From an uncultured Bacteroides sp. (lineage in GTDB: Bacteria > Bacteroidota > Bacteroidia > Bacteroidales > Bacteroidaceae): a stretch of DNA of 64,000 nt. Below the pieces are notes generated by a model. The model worked only from the letters and a program-made list of their open reading frames with translations, was not told where the DNA came from and made no database searches. Positions 8,392 through 15,242 of the stretch are shown one piece after another; within the stretch, counting starts at the first letter, position 1, and each line of letters opens with the position of its first letter. The position numbers and the translations under genes were made by a program. The stretch lies in NCBI GenBank assembly GCA_900552075.1, contig URYL01000003.1, positions 1 to 64,000 of the forward strand. The letters run 5' to 3'.

Positions 8392-8842
8392 AAATCCTAT
8401 CTTTGAAATACGTTCGGCTGCAAAGATAAAAACTATATTCATAACCCTGTTGAAAACGGTGGAAAAGATGTAAAAAACGAGCGCATAGAAAATGAAAATT
8501 ATTTCTTGCAAGATTCCACAAATCAATTATAGCAAGCTTGAAACCAACAATCCAAAAAACTTAGAAATAATTTTCACTGTCAGTTTAAACACATTCTTCT
8601 TGAATTTTCAGAAATGAATCAACGAAAAGTTTTTAACTTTGCAACGTATCAACAATTTGTTAATAGAATCAGTAAAGATAATGATATCAATCAGTAAGCC
8701 TGTTTATGAGTGACTGATATCCTTCACCTCAAAGATGATAACGGAAAAACAAAAAAAGAAGCACTATTTTTACGAACACTATTAACGGGATATTATCAGC
8801 ATCATATTTTCTTTTAAAAAGAAGAAAAAATATAATCTAATA
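8392..8842 (+). promoter_or_regulatory. nadA promoter and long structured leader
   Basis: A plus-strand TAACTTTG box at 8634-8641, with a weak -33, would give a leader of about 195 nt before nadA. The leader holds a bulged hairpin, GATATC-AATC-AGT (8683-8695) against ACTGATATC (8713-8721). A second A/T-rich hairpin, ATATTTTCTT (8804-8813) against AAGAAGAAAAAATAT (8819-8833), lies 10 bases before the start codon, where it could mask the ribosome site. It may be a cis-regulatory RNA; I do not recognise the class. The TrmH promoter (8421-8428) occupies the left end. Confidence 0.45.
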
Positions 8843-9835
8843 ATGAATAAAGAAGAATGGTTGAAAAAGGGTTATGTGGATGAACCCGTAGAAAAGAATC
8901 TTGACCTGAAGGCTGAGATTAAGAAGTTATGTCGTGAAAAAGAAGCGGTCATTTTAGGACACTTCTACCAAGCAGACGAAATACAGGAAATAGCCGACTT
9001 TATCGGTGACAGTCTGGCACTGGCACAATGGGCTGCCAAAACGGATGCGAAAATCATTGTGATGTGTGGAGTACACTTCATGGGTGAAACCGCGAAAATC
9101 CTTTGTCCGGACAAGAAAGTGCTGATTCCTGACCTGAATGCCGGTTGTTCACTGGCCGACAGTTGTCCGGCCGACAAGTTTACTGAATTTGTGAAGGCAC
9201 ATCCGGGATACAAAGTCATTTCGTATGTCAATACCAGTGCAGCTGTGAAGGCGGTGACGGATGTGGTGGTCACTTCTACCAACGCCCGTCAGATTGTAGA
9301 AAGCTTCCCGGAAGATGAAAAGCTGATTTTCGGTCCCGACAAGAACTTAGGAAATTACATCAATTCCATTACCGGACGTCAGATGCTGCTTTGGGACGGT
9401 GCCTGCCATGTGCATGAGAAATTCTCGGTAGAGAAGATTCTGGAACTGAAAAAGCAGTATCCGGATGCACAGGTGTTGGTTCATCCCGAGTGCAAGGGAG
9501 CCGTAGCGAAGCTGGCCGACAAGATCGGTTCTACGGCAGGATTGCTGAAATATGCCATGGCCAGTGACAAGAAAGACTTCATTGTGGCTACCGAAAGCGG
9601 TATTCTGTATGAGATGCGCAAGAAATGTCCGGACAAGCACTTTATTCCCGCTCCGCCGGAAGACAGTACCTGCGCTTGCAATGAATGCAACTTCATGCGT
9701 TTGAATACACTGGAAAAACTGTATAACACATTGAAGTATGAATGGCCGGAAGTAAAGGTGGATGAAGCAATAGCAAAAGAAGCCATTAAGCCTATTCAGA
9801 AGATGCTTGAAATATCTGCCAAGTTGGGACTGTAA
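8843..9835 (+). CDS. nadA: Quinolinate synthase A
   Basis: Condenses iminoaspartate with dihydroxyacetone phosphate to quinolinate in de novo NAD synthesis; cytosolic [4Fe-4S] enzyme. 330 residues, the usual NadA length. Visible signatures are GHFYQADEIQEIADFIGDS near residue 40, VMCGVHFMGETAKIL near 73, NAGCSLADSCP near 100, VHPEC near 213 and the C-terminal CACNECNFMRLNTLEKL. Together these contain the three cluster cysteines typical of the family. nadB and nadC are not beside it. A long leader precedes it and a terminator overlaps its stop codon. Confidence 0.97.
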   Translation: MNKEEWLKKGYVDEPVEKNLDLKAEIKKLCREKEAVILGHFYQADEIQEIADFIGDSLALAQWAAKTDAKIIVMCGVHFMGETAKILCPDKKVLIPDLNAGCSLADSCPADKFTEFVKAHPGYKVISYVNTSAAVKAVTDVVVTSTNARQIVESFPEDEKLIFGPDKNLGNYINSITGRQMLLWDGACHVHEKFSVEKILELKKQYPDAQVLVHPECKGAVAKLADKIGSTAGLLKYAMASDKKDFIVATESGILYEMRKKCPDKHFIPAPPEDSTCACNECNFMRLNTLEKLYNTLKYEWPEVKVDEAIAKEAIKPIQKMLEISAKLGL

Positions 9836-9857
9836 TTATACAGTCTCAACTTTTTGT
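9828..9857 (+). terminator. nadA terminator
   Basis: Hairpin GACTGTA-attat-TACAGTC (9828-9845), whose 5' arm contains part of the nadA stop codon, followed by TTTTT. Confidence 0.7.
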
Positions 9858-9883
9858 TAAGGGCTTTTAATAGCGAGATACAT

Positions 9884-9920
9884 CTTCTTAAAACATGTTA
9901 TATAACATGGATTTTAGAAG
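9884..9920. repeat. 37-bp near-perfect palindrome beside sRNA copy 3
   Basis: Perfect 16-bp core CATGTTATATAACATG (9894-9909) inside arms CTTCTTAAAA and GATTTTAGAAG. It ends seven bases before the -33 box of sRNA copy 3. Copy 2 has a related CATGTTATA and TTTAGAAG upstream, but not the full palindrome. It has no T-run and so is not a terminator; an operator for the sRNA is possible. Confidence 0.7.
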
Positions 9921-9926
9921 GAATAG

Positions 9927-9957
9927 TTTGTAGATATCCAGAAAGTCCTTACCTTTG
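9927..9957 (+). promoter_or_regulatory. Promoter of sRNA copy 3
   Basis: TTTG (9927-9930), 19 bases, TACCTTTG (9950-9957): a full consensus match. Confidence 0.82.
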
Positions 9958-9961
9958 CACT

Positions 9962-10025
9962 GTGTTTTTCATAGTATTAGATTTAAGGTTAACAAAGGTT
10001 GGAGTTCAGCGGAACTCCTTTTTTT
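9962..10025 (+). ncRNA. Candidate paralogous sRNA, copy 3
   Basis: Third copy of the module, nearly identical to copy 1 over about 80 bp. The transcript starts near 9962, carries the conserved CATAGTATTAGATTTAAGG and the direct repeat AAGGTT (twice, 10 bases apart), and ends at GGAGTTC-AGCG-GAACTCC (10001-10018) with a run of seven T. Its 5' part, TGTTTTTCATAG, is complementary to CTATGAAAAACA, a sequence that looks like a start codon followed by a lysine-rich N-terminus, so pairing with translation start sites is conceivable. That target idea is inference. Confidence 0.8.
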
Positions 10026-10109
10026 ATGTCCATATGCTTCCTTCTGTACAAAATGCCGTATAAATAATGCCTCCATTGTTAAGGTGATAAGCTGAAAACT
10101 TATCGTTAC

Positions 10110-10208
10110 TTTTTACGTTTCCCTGCTCAGAAACGTATGTTTCCGGCAAGCGAAACGTATGTTTTTGCATAGAGAAACATACGTTTTCCTTTGCGGAAAC
10201 ATAAAAAA
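10110..10208. repeat. Palindromic array, copy B
   Basis: Second copy of the four-hairpin array. Outer arms TTTTTACGTTTCC (10110-10122) and GGAAACATAAAAAA (10195-10208) face each other with one mismatch. Inner cores GAAACGTATGTTTCC (10130), GAAACGTATGTTTTT (10152) and GAGAAACATACGTTTTCC (10171) recur with a period of about 22 bp. It lies between sRNA copy 3 and the tRNA-Asp promoter. Confidence 0.88.
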
Positions 10209-10383
10209 TGAGATTGCTTTATTACGTTTTTGTATATAGGTTTTCAAATTATTCAAGAGTTGTACGAGTAGCTATCGTTGATTTACCTTAGTTTTAGTTC
10301 TAAAAAAATGATTTCAATGATAGTTGAAAATCAATTGTTTGTGATTTTCAACCGAAAAAAGATGAAAAAAAATACTCGAAATG

Positions 10384-10414
10384 TTTGTGGATTTCAAAAA
10401 ATGCACTACCTTTG
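10384..10414 (+). promoter_or_regulatory. tRNA-Asp promoter
   Basis: TTTG (10384-10387), 19 bases, TACCTTTG (10407-10414); the start is expected near 10420, about 37 nt before the mature tRNA. Confidence 0.8.
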
Positions 10415-10456
10415 CAACCGCAATCGAGAGAGAAAGCAACGAAAGAAAAACTTAAT

Positions 10457-10530
10457 GGTGCGTTAGTTCAGTTGGTTAGAATACATGCCTGTCACGCATG
10501 GGGTCACGGGTTCGAGTCCCGTACGCACCG
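10457..10530 (+). tRNA. tRNA-Asp (anticodon GTC)
   Basis: Full cloverleaf. Acceptor GGTGCGT pairs with ACGCACC, the D-loop is GTTCAGTTGGTTAGAAT, the anticodon loop CTGTCAC gives GTC (Asp), and the T-arm is ACGGG-TTCGAGT-CCCGT. Discriminator G follows; no CCA is encoded. A TTTG-N19-TACCTTTG promoter lies upstream and a terminator directly downstream. Confidence 0.97.
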
Positions 10531-10541
10531 CAATATATGAA

Positions 10542-10573
10542 GCTCTGATTCAGAAAAGAATCAGGGCTTTTTT
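10542..10573 (+). terminator. tRNA-Asp terminator
   Basis: Hairpin GCTCTGATTC-agaaaa-GAATCAGGGC (10542-10567) with one G-T pair, then TTTTTT. Confidence 0.88.
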
Positions 10574-10610
10574 ATTTTCGATATTTTCAGTCATTGGAAG
10601 GAGAGAAGTT

Positions 10611-11027
10611 ATGTGGAAATATTATGCTTTATTGTCGGCTTTTTTTGCCGCACTGACAGCCATTTTTGCCAAAGTAGGTGTGAAGAATATCAATTCAGAC
10701 TTGGCCACAGCGATTCGAACCAGTGTTATTTTGCTGATTACTTGGGGAATTGTATTTTCTGAACGTCAAGTGGTGAATGTAAAGCATGTGGATACACATA
10801 CTTGGCTTTTTTTAATATTGTCGGGTGCGGCTACCGGTCTGTCCTGGTTGTTTTATTTTAAGGCTTTGCAGACAGGCGATGTATCAAGAGTGGCGCCTAT
10901 TGACAAACTGAGCGTGGTAATAACCATTTGCTTGTCTTTCCTGTTTTTGAGGGAACCGGTCAGCTTGAGAGTGATTGTGGGAGCAGCGTTAATTACGTGT
11001 GGCAGCATCGTCATGCTTTTGAAATAA
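10611..11027 (+). CDS. Half-size EamA-family transporter
   Basis: Inner-membrane protein of the drug/metabolite transporter superfamily; substrate unknown. 138 residues with about four to five hydrophobic segments (residues ~3-20, 31-50, 65-90, 97-115, 118-137) form one EamA repeat instead of the usual two, so it probably works as a dimer. The frame opens at 10485 inside tRNA-Asp, but MWKYYALLSAFFAALTAIFAK at 10611, preceded by GGAAGGAGAGAAG, is the natural start. A hairpin with arms GAAGGATGCC/GGCATCCTTC follows the stop. Confidence 0.88.
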   Translation: MWKYYALLSAFFAALTAIFAKVGVKNINSDLATAIRTSVILLITWGIVFSERQVVNVKHVDTHTWLFLILSGAATGLSWLFYFKALQTGDVSRVAPIDKLSVVITICLSFLFLREPVSLRVIVGAALITCGSIVMLLK

Positions 11028-11030
11028 AAC

Positions 11031-11075
11031 GAAGGATGCCTTCGTGACAGCTTTGTCACTGGGGCATCCTTCTTC
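11031..11075 (+). terminator. Hairpin after the EamA gene
   Basis: Outer stem GAAGGATGCC/GGCATCCTTC (11031-11040, 11063-11072) with inner stem GTGACA/TGTCAC. The T-run is weak; it may serve both converging genes. Confidence 0.65.
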
Positions 11076-11098
11076 TGAACTCAAATCATAATTAGTGC

Positions 11099-11401
11099 TT
11101 ATTCCTGTACTTCACCTTTTTCGTTGTACATCAGCGTAGCGGTGTTTTCTTCTTCATCTGCCAGTACTACTTTGTAGGTTTTTACACCATCTGTTTCTTC
11201 TACGTATGCTGCCTTGATGGTCCATTCTGCATAATCTTTTGTGATGGCATCCTGAACAGCTTGAGGAAGGTCTTTTACATCAATGGGTTTGAATTCGTTG
11301 ACTACAGTTACAGTGTCTGTGCTTGCGCCCAGATTTTCGGCAAATACTACTGAACTTCCTAATCCCATTACCAATGCTACTGCTACAAATAACTTTTTCA
11401 T
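11099..11401 (-). CDS. Small secreted PepSY-like protein
   Basis: Function unknown. 100 residues: signal peptide to about residue 21 (MKKLFVAVALVMGLGSSVVFA), then a compact acidic domain of helix and strands (DLPQAVQDAITKDYAEWTIKAAYVEETDGVKTYKVVLADEE). This resembles the PepSY-like / beta-lactamase-inhibitor-like small periplasmic domains common in Bacteroidetes. It stands alone and converges with the EamA gene. The family placement rests on pattern only. Confidence 0.8.
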   Translation of the reverse strand: MKKLFVAVALVMGLGSSVVFAENLGASTDTVTVVNEFKPIDVKDLPQAVQDAITKDYAEWTIKAAYVEETDGVKTYKVVLADEEENTATLMYNEKGEVQE

Positions 11402-11875
11402 ATTGCTTTTAATTTAAATAGTTAGTAAGTAAGTTTACGATAATTGTAGTTCAAATGTGGTGCCAAACTTTATTTGTTTTACTAACTGTTTGATTTTCAG
11501 TATTAACCTTGTTTCCTTATTGATTTAATAAGTTGAATATGGGTAATTTCTTCTCATTTTGTTGTGGATATTTTGTACAGTTCTACAAAGTGGTGAGAGA
11601 AATATGAATCAACGTTAGCAGCTTGAATAGGCTTTTTATTTTTCTTTTATGCTGAAAGAAAATTGAGAATAAATTATAAAAAATCCAATGATTTGAATTT
11701 TTCTTCAATATATATGCATTTTTATTGTACTTTTGCCGCACCTTGTCAAGCAATGAGATTCTTGCTGAAACAGATGATTAAAATCACTATTCATCTTTAA
11801 TTTAGAGAAGAGAGTACATTAGGTATTAGGTATCTACGTCGGTAGAATCATTTTATTACAAATTTATATAACCCT
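11402..11875. other. Intergenic region with BspA-gene leader
   Basis: A plus-strand TACTTTTG box at 11728-11735 would give the downstream lipoprotein gene a leader of about 135 nt. In it are small hairpins AGCAA/TTGCT (about 11749-11766) and AGATGA/TCATCT (about 11772-11796). A minus-strand CACATTTG at 11459-11452 could be the -7 box of the small secreted protein. The middle 250 bp are AT-rich and I see nothing in them. Confidence 0.4.
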
Positions 11876-13261
11876 ATGAACATGTTGAAAATTTTGTCCG
11901 TAGCTTTATTAGGTATGTGTGTGCTTCTTTTTGGTTGTAAAAAAGAGAAACTTTCTGTGAATAACGATCCTTCTGTAGTCGAAATTACGGTTTGCAATCC
12001 GAAAGGAGAGCCTTTGGGAAATACGATTGTCAAGATGTACGATGAGACTACTTACGAAGCTTTTAAAGAAAAACAGACTACCAAAGCATTGTGGGAGGTA
12101 GTGACTGATAAGAATGGGAAGGCGACTTTTGTGCTGGAGCGTCAGAAATGGTTTGTGAGAACACAGTATAGAGAACTGATGTTTGTGGTACTTGAAACCT
12201 TGGATGCTGCCAATTATGAGTGGTGGAGCAAGGGAGGCACAGTGACTGCTGGGAAAAAACAATCTTTTAAGATAGTAGTGAATTTTAAGGTAGTAGTGAA
12301 CCGTCAGGAATCAGCACAGGAAATAGAAAAGAGAGAAGAGCAGCCTGAAGAAAGTCCGTTTTTAATCGAAAATGGAGTACTTAAAGGAATAAAAGATCCT
12401 ACGTTGTCGCAAGTGATAATTCCTGCTGAAGTGAAAAGCATCGCTCCAGAAGCCTTTTGGGAGTCGAATGTGGAATCTTTGGTACTCAATGAAGGGTTGG
12501 AGTCTATCGGAGTACAAGCGTTTGCCAGAAGCAAGAAATTGGCTTCTGTGTCTTTTCCGTCTTCCTTGAAGGTAATCGATAAACATGCGTTTGAAGATTG
12601 TATGTCGTTGACGAAAGTAAATCTTTCTCACACTGCGGTAGAAGAAATCGGTTCAAATGCATTTCATGAAACCGGATTGAAAGAGGTAGCATTTCCCGCT
12701 TCCCTGAAGAAAATAGGCCCGCAAGCTTTTTTGAAGACCCAACTGGAAAATGTGGTACTTCCGGCAGAGGTACAAGAGGTTGGCCCAGAAGCTTTCCGGG
12801 AAGTCGCAACACTGAAGTCAATTACTCTTCCGAACAACATACAAAAGATAGGCTGGCAGGCTTTTTACGGTTGTACTAAGCTGGAAAATGTGAATTATAC
12901 CGGTTCTATGAAATCAGCCAATGGAGTAGTGGAAAGTGCGGCTTTTGAGGGCTGTGAGGCTTTGACTCGAATCATCCTTCCGCAAAGTGTGGCGGAAGTT
13001 CAAGAAGGTATATTCATTGAATGTCCCCGCTTGAAGCAAATCATCCTTCCTGAGTCTGTGAAAAAAATTGGAGGTTATGGACTGAGAACGAACTATTCTG
13101 TGGAAAAGATTGTGTTTAAAGGTTACGAACCACCTGCTCTTGAAGAAACTTCCTTACCTTTTGTAGATGATATCACTTCTATCGTGGTGCCTAAGAGTAA
13201 GCTCGAGACGTATAAAACTGCGTATGCAGATTATCATAAAATCATGGTTGAAAACCCCTAA
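11876..13261 (+). CDS. BspA-type leucine-rich-repeat lipoprotein
   Basis: Surface or periplasmic lipoprotein of 461 residues; BspA-like repeats in related proteins bind host proteins or other bacteria, the ligand here being unknown. A lipobox with Cys21 (VLLFGC) ends the signal. Residues ~33-130 look like a carboxypeptidase-regulatory/Ig-like domain (VEITVCNPKGEPLGNTIVK). Residues ~160-440 hold about eleven repeats of ~23 residues of the LRR_5 kind (SIAPEAFWESNVESLVLNEGL, KIGPQAFLKTQLENVVLP and so on). The last segment ends in VPKSKLETYKTA, a usual ending for this family. Transcribed alone after a ~135-nt leader. Confidence 0.92.
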   Translation: MNMLKILSVALLGMCVLLFGCKKEKLSVNNDPSVVEITVCNPKGEPLGNTIVKMYDETTYEAFKEKQTTKALWEVVTDKNGKATFVLERQKWFVRTQYRELMFVVLETLDAANYEWWSKGGTVTAGKKQSFKIVVNFKVVVNRQESAQEIEKREEQPEESPFLIENGVLKGIKDPTLSQVIIPAEVKSIAPEAFWESNVESLVLNEGLESIGVQAFARSKKLASVSFPSSLKVIDKHAFEDCMSLTKVNLSHTAVEEIGSNAFHETGLKEVAFPASLKKIGPQAFLKTQLENVVLPAEVQEVGPEAFREVATLKSITLPNNIQKIGWQAFYGCTKLENVNYTGSMKSANGVVESAAFEGCEALTRIILPQSVAEVQEGIFIECPRLKQIILPESVKKIGGYGLRTNYSVEKIVFKGYEPPALEETSLPFVDDITSIVVPKSKLETYKTAYADYHKIMVENP

Positions 13262-13283
13262 CATCTGTTATATATAAGGAGAC

Positions 13284-13323
13284 AACGTGTACGGCTACCT
13301 TTTTAAAGGCAAGTGTACGCGTT
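13284..13323 (+). terminator. Hairpin after the BspA-type gene
   Basis: AACGTGTAC...GTACGCGTT with inner CCTTT/AAAGG. No T-run follows, so its action as an intrinsic terminator is uncertain. Confidence 0.4.
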
Positions 13324-13394
13324 GGCATGTTTATGTGATATGCCTTTGAAAAAGGGCTGTTGAAGGTGTCAAAATAGAAAAATGTGTTTCTATT

Positions 13395-13424
13395 TTTGAT
13401 TGCATCCAGCTTTTGTTATCTTTG
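13395..13424 (+). promoter_or_regulatory. Promoter of MBL-fold gene
   Basis: TTTG (13395-13398), 18 bases, TATCTTTG (13417-13424); the ATG lies about 46 bp further on. Confidence 0.65.
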
Positions 13425-13470
13425 TGGAGAAGCCTGAAGGGTATGGGTTATACGTAAAAATGAGAAAACA

Positions 13471-14355
13471 ATGAAAGACAGTAGGTGGAATTATGTTGCA
13501 GCAATGGTGGCTGCAGTGTTGTTTGTCGGTTGCGGCGGACAATCCAAACAAAAAACAGAGAGCGAGATGAATACAGACAGTACAAAAGTGGCATACGGCG
13601 AGATTCAGATGCAGAAAGACAGTATGTTGGCTACACTGACACAGGACGGAATGAAGGTGACATGGATTCGTGACAACGTTCAGCCACGTCTGATGCCGCG
13701 TACCTTGTTTCCCGATGCCAGTGACGCTCAGATAGACAGTCTTTCTTTAAAGAACGGGGTACCTGCTTCTATCAGTACCTTCTTGGTTGAAAAGGATGGC
13801 GTGCGCATGCTTTTCGATACCGGAATGGGGGCACCCGATAGCCGGTTGCTCGAGGGTTTGAAAGCTTTGCACATCCATCCGGAAGATATCAACTACTTGT
13901 TCATAACCCATTTTCATGGGGATCACATCGGTGGCATGATGAAAAACGACAGTGTGGTTTTTCCACGTGCGGAAGTATATGCTTCCCAGCTGGAATACGA
14001 TGCGTGGATGAAGATGCCGGCCGACCAGAAAGCACAGGTAGAGAAAACCATGAAGGCTTACAAGGACCGTTTGCATCTCTTTGTTTTCGGGGATACGCTA
14101 CCGGAAAATGTAATGGCCATGAATGCGGTAGGACATACGCCCGGACACACGGTGTTCCAAGTGGGAAAACTGTTGGTAATAGGAGATTTGTTCCATGGAG
14201 CAGCCTTGCAGCTGGCACATCCGGAAATCTGCGCACAGTATGACATGGACAAGAAAGGAGCCGTAAAGAGTCGTAAGTATTACTTGCAATATGCCCGGGA
14301 GAACGGGCTGACAATGGCGGGCATGCACCTGCCGGTGCCGGCTTTTATGAAGTGA
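13471..14355 (+). CDS. Metallo-beta-lactamase-fold hydrolase lipoprotein
   Basis: Zinc-dependent hydrolase on the periplasmic side of a membrane; substrate unknown (family members act on lactones, esters, phosphodiesters or beta-lactams). 294 residues with a lipobox at Cys21 (LFVGC). The MBL fold shows the zinc motif HFHGDHIGG near residue 149, a later metal ligand in GHTPGHT near 225 and GDLFHG near 240. The layout is closest to the quorum-quenching-lactonase/AidC-like group rather than true beta-lactamases. It sits alone between its promoter and a strong hairpin. Confidence 0.88.
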   Translation: MKDSRWNYVAAMVAAVLFVGCGGQSKQKTESEMNTDSTKVAYGEIQMQKDSMLATLTQDGMKVTWIRDNVQPRLMPRTLFPDASDAQIDSLSLKNGVPASISTFLVEKDGVRMLFDTGMGAPDSRLLEGLKALHIHPEDINYLFITHFHGDHIGGMMKNDSVVFPRAEVYASQLEYDAWMKMPADQKAQVEKTMKAYKDRLHLFVFGDTLPENVMAMNAVGHTPGHTVFQVGKLLVIGDLFHGAALQLAHPEICAQYDMDKKGAVKSRKYYLQYARENGLTMAGMHLPVPAFMK

Positions 14356-14384
14356 AAAAAAAGGACGTATAGATGAATAAACAG

Positions 14385-14433
14385 ACAGCGTGTACAAATG
14401 CTTTTCAAGCAGGCGTACACGCTGTTATTTTTT
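14385..14433. terminator. Bidirectional terminator
   Basis: Perfect 11-bp stem ACAGCGTGTAC (14385-14395) with GTACACGCTGT (14415-14425), then TATTTTTT on the plus strand. It lies between convergent genes (MBL hydrolase and radical SAM). Confidence 0.85.
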
Positions 14434-14450
14434 GGGTGAGATGTACTTTT

Positions 14451-15230
14451 TCAATAAGAAGCACTGGCTTCGATACCGGCTTCTTTTACCAGCCGGACAA
14501 TGCGGTCCAGTTCCTCGTGAGTGGCTTTCTGGAGTTTCCGGTCGGGGGTTTCCCGGTCAATGGTATAGACCATCACCTGACGGGGACGAATCTGTTTGAT
14601 GGCTTCCAGCCAGGGCAATACATATTTGTCAGTGGTATTGTCTACGTCTTTTCCTTCGTCGGTAGTACCTTTCAGGAAAATCGTCTGGATAATCAGGTTG
14701 CCGTGGAAAGCCTTCAGACCTTCAATGATATCTTCCACCTGATAATTTCCGGTCGGTCGGTCGACGGTCTGTATATAGTCCGGGTCTACCGTATCCAGTT
14801 TCAGAATGTTGTTGTCCACTTTGTTTAGGGCAGCAAAAACCTTTGGGTTGTGGATAAAGGTAGAGTTGCTTAATACACTGACTTTTGCATTCGGGAAATA
14901 CTTGTCGCGCAAGGCCAGGGTGTCGTCGATGATTTCCGGAAAATACGGGTTGGCAGTCGGTTCTCCATTGCCGGCAAAAGTCAGCACATCCGGAGAAGGG
15001 CCGTTTTCTTTCATATCGGCCAGGCGTTTTTCAAGTGCTTCGCGTACGGCTTCACGGGTTTGTACTTTCTGTTTCGGACGAAAGTCCTTGTTGTAGCCGC
15101 ATTCACAATAAATGCAGTCGAACGTACAGAATTTGCCGTCGGCGGGTAGCAGGTTGATGCCGAGCGATACGCCCAGACGGCGGCTGTGGATAGGGCCGAA
15201 GATAGGGGCCGGATAAATAATGGTTGACAT
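14451..15230 (-). CDS. Radical SAM protein
   Basis: Cytosolic [4Fe-4S] enzyme that cleaves S-adenosylmethionine to a radical; reaction unknown. 259 residues with cluster motif CTFDCIYCECG (CxxxCxxC) near residue 34 and the glycine-rich SAM motif TFAGNGEPTANP near 84. The N-terminal FGPIHSRRLGVSLGINLLP is shared with the MoaA/wyosine-related radical SAM group that precedes such clusters. It starts 12 bp after the mutS stop on the same strand, so the two are probably cotranscribed. Confidence 0.88.
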   Translation of the reverse strand: MSTIIYPAPIFGPIHSRRLGVSLGINLLPADGKFCTFDCIYCECGYNKDFRPKQKVQTREAVREALEKRLADMKENGPSPDVLTFAGNGEPTANPYFPEIIDDTLALRDKYFPNAKVSVLSNSTFIHNPKVFAALNKVDNNILKLDTVDPDYIQTVDRPTGNYQVEDIIEGLKAFHGNLIIQTIFLKGTTDEGKDVDNTTDKYVLPWLEAIKQIRPRQVMVYTIDRETPDRKLQKATHEELDRIVRLVKEAGIEASASY

Positions 15231-15242
15231 AGGCGTTACGGT

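Noticed and set aside
9854..10063. 69-codon frame between nadA and tRNA-Asp
   Set aside because: It runs through the palindrome, the sRNA promoter and the sRNA terminator, which explain the region better.
13471..14355. MBL-fold protein as a beta-lactamase resistance gene
   Set aside because: The motif spacing and lipoprotein form fit lactonase/AidC-like hydrolases better; nothing specific to class B beta-lactamases was seen.
13284..14425. MBL-fold gene as a transferred cassette flanked by similar GTGTAC hairpins
   Set aside because: The two flanking hairpins share only a short GTGTAC/GTACAC stem; the sequences otherwise differ.
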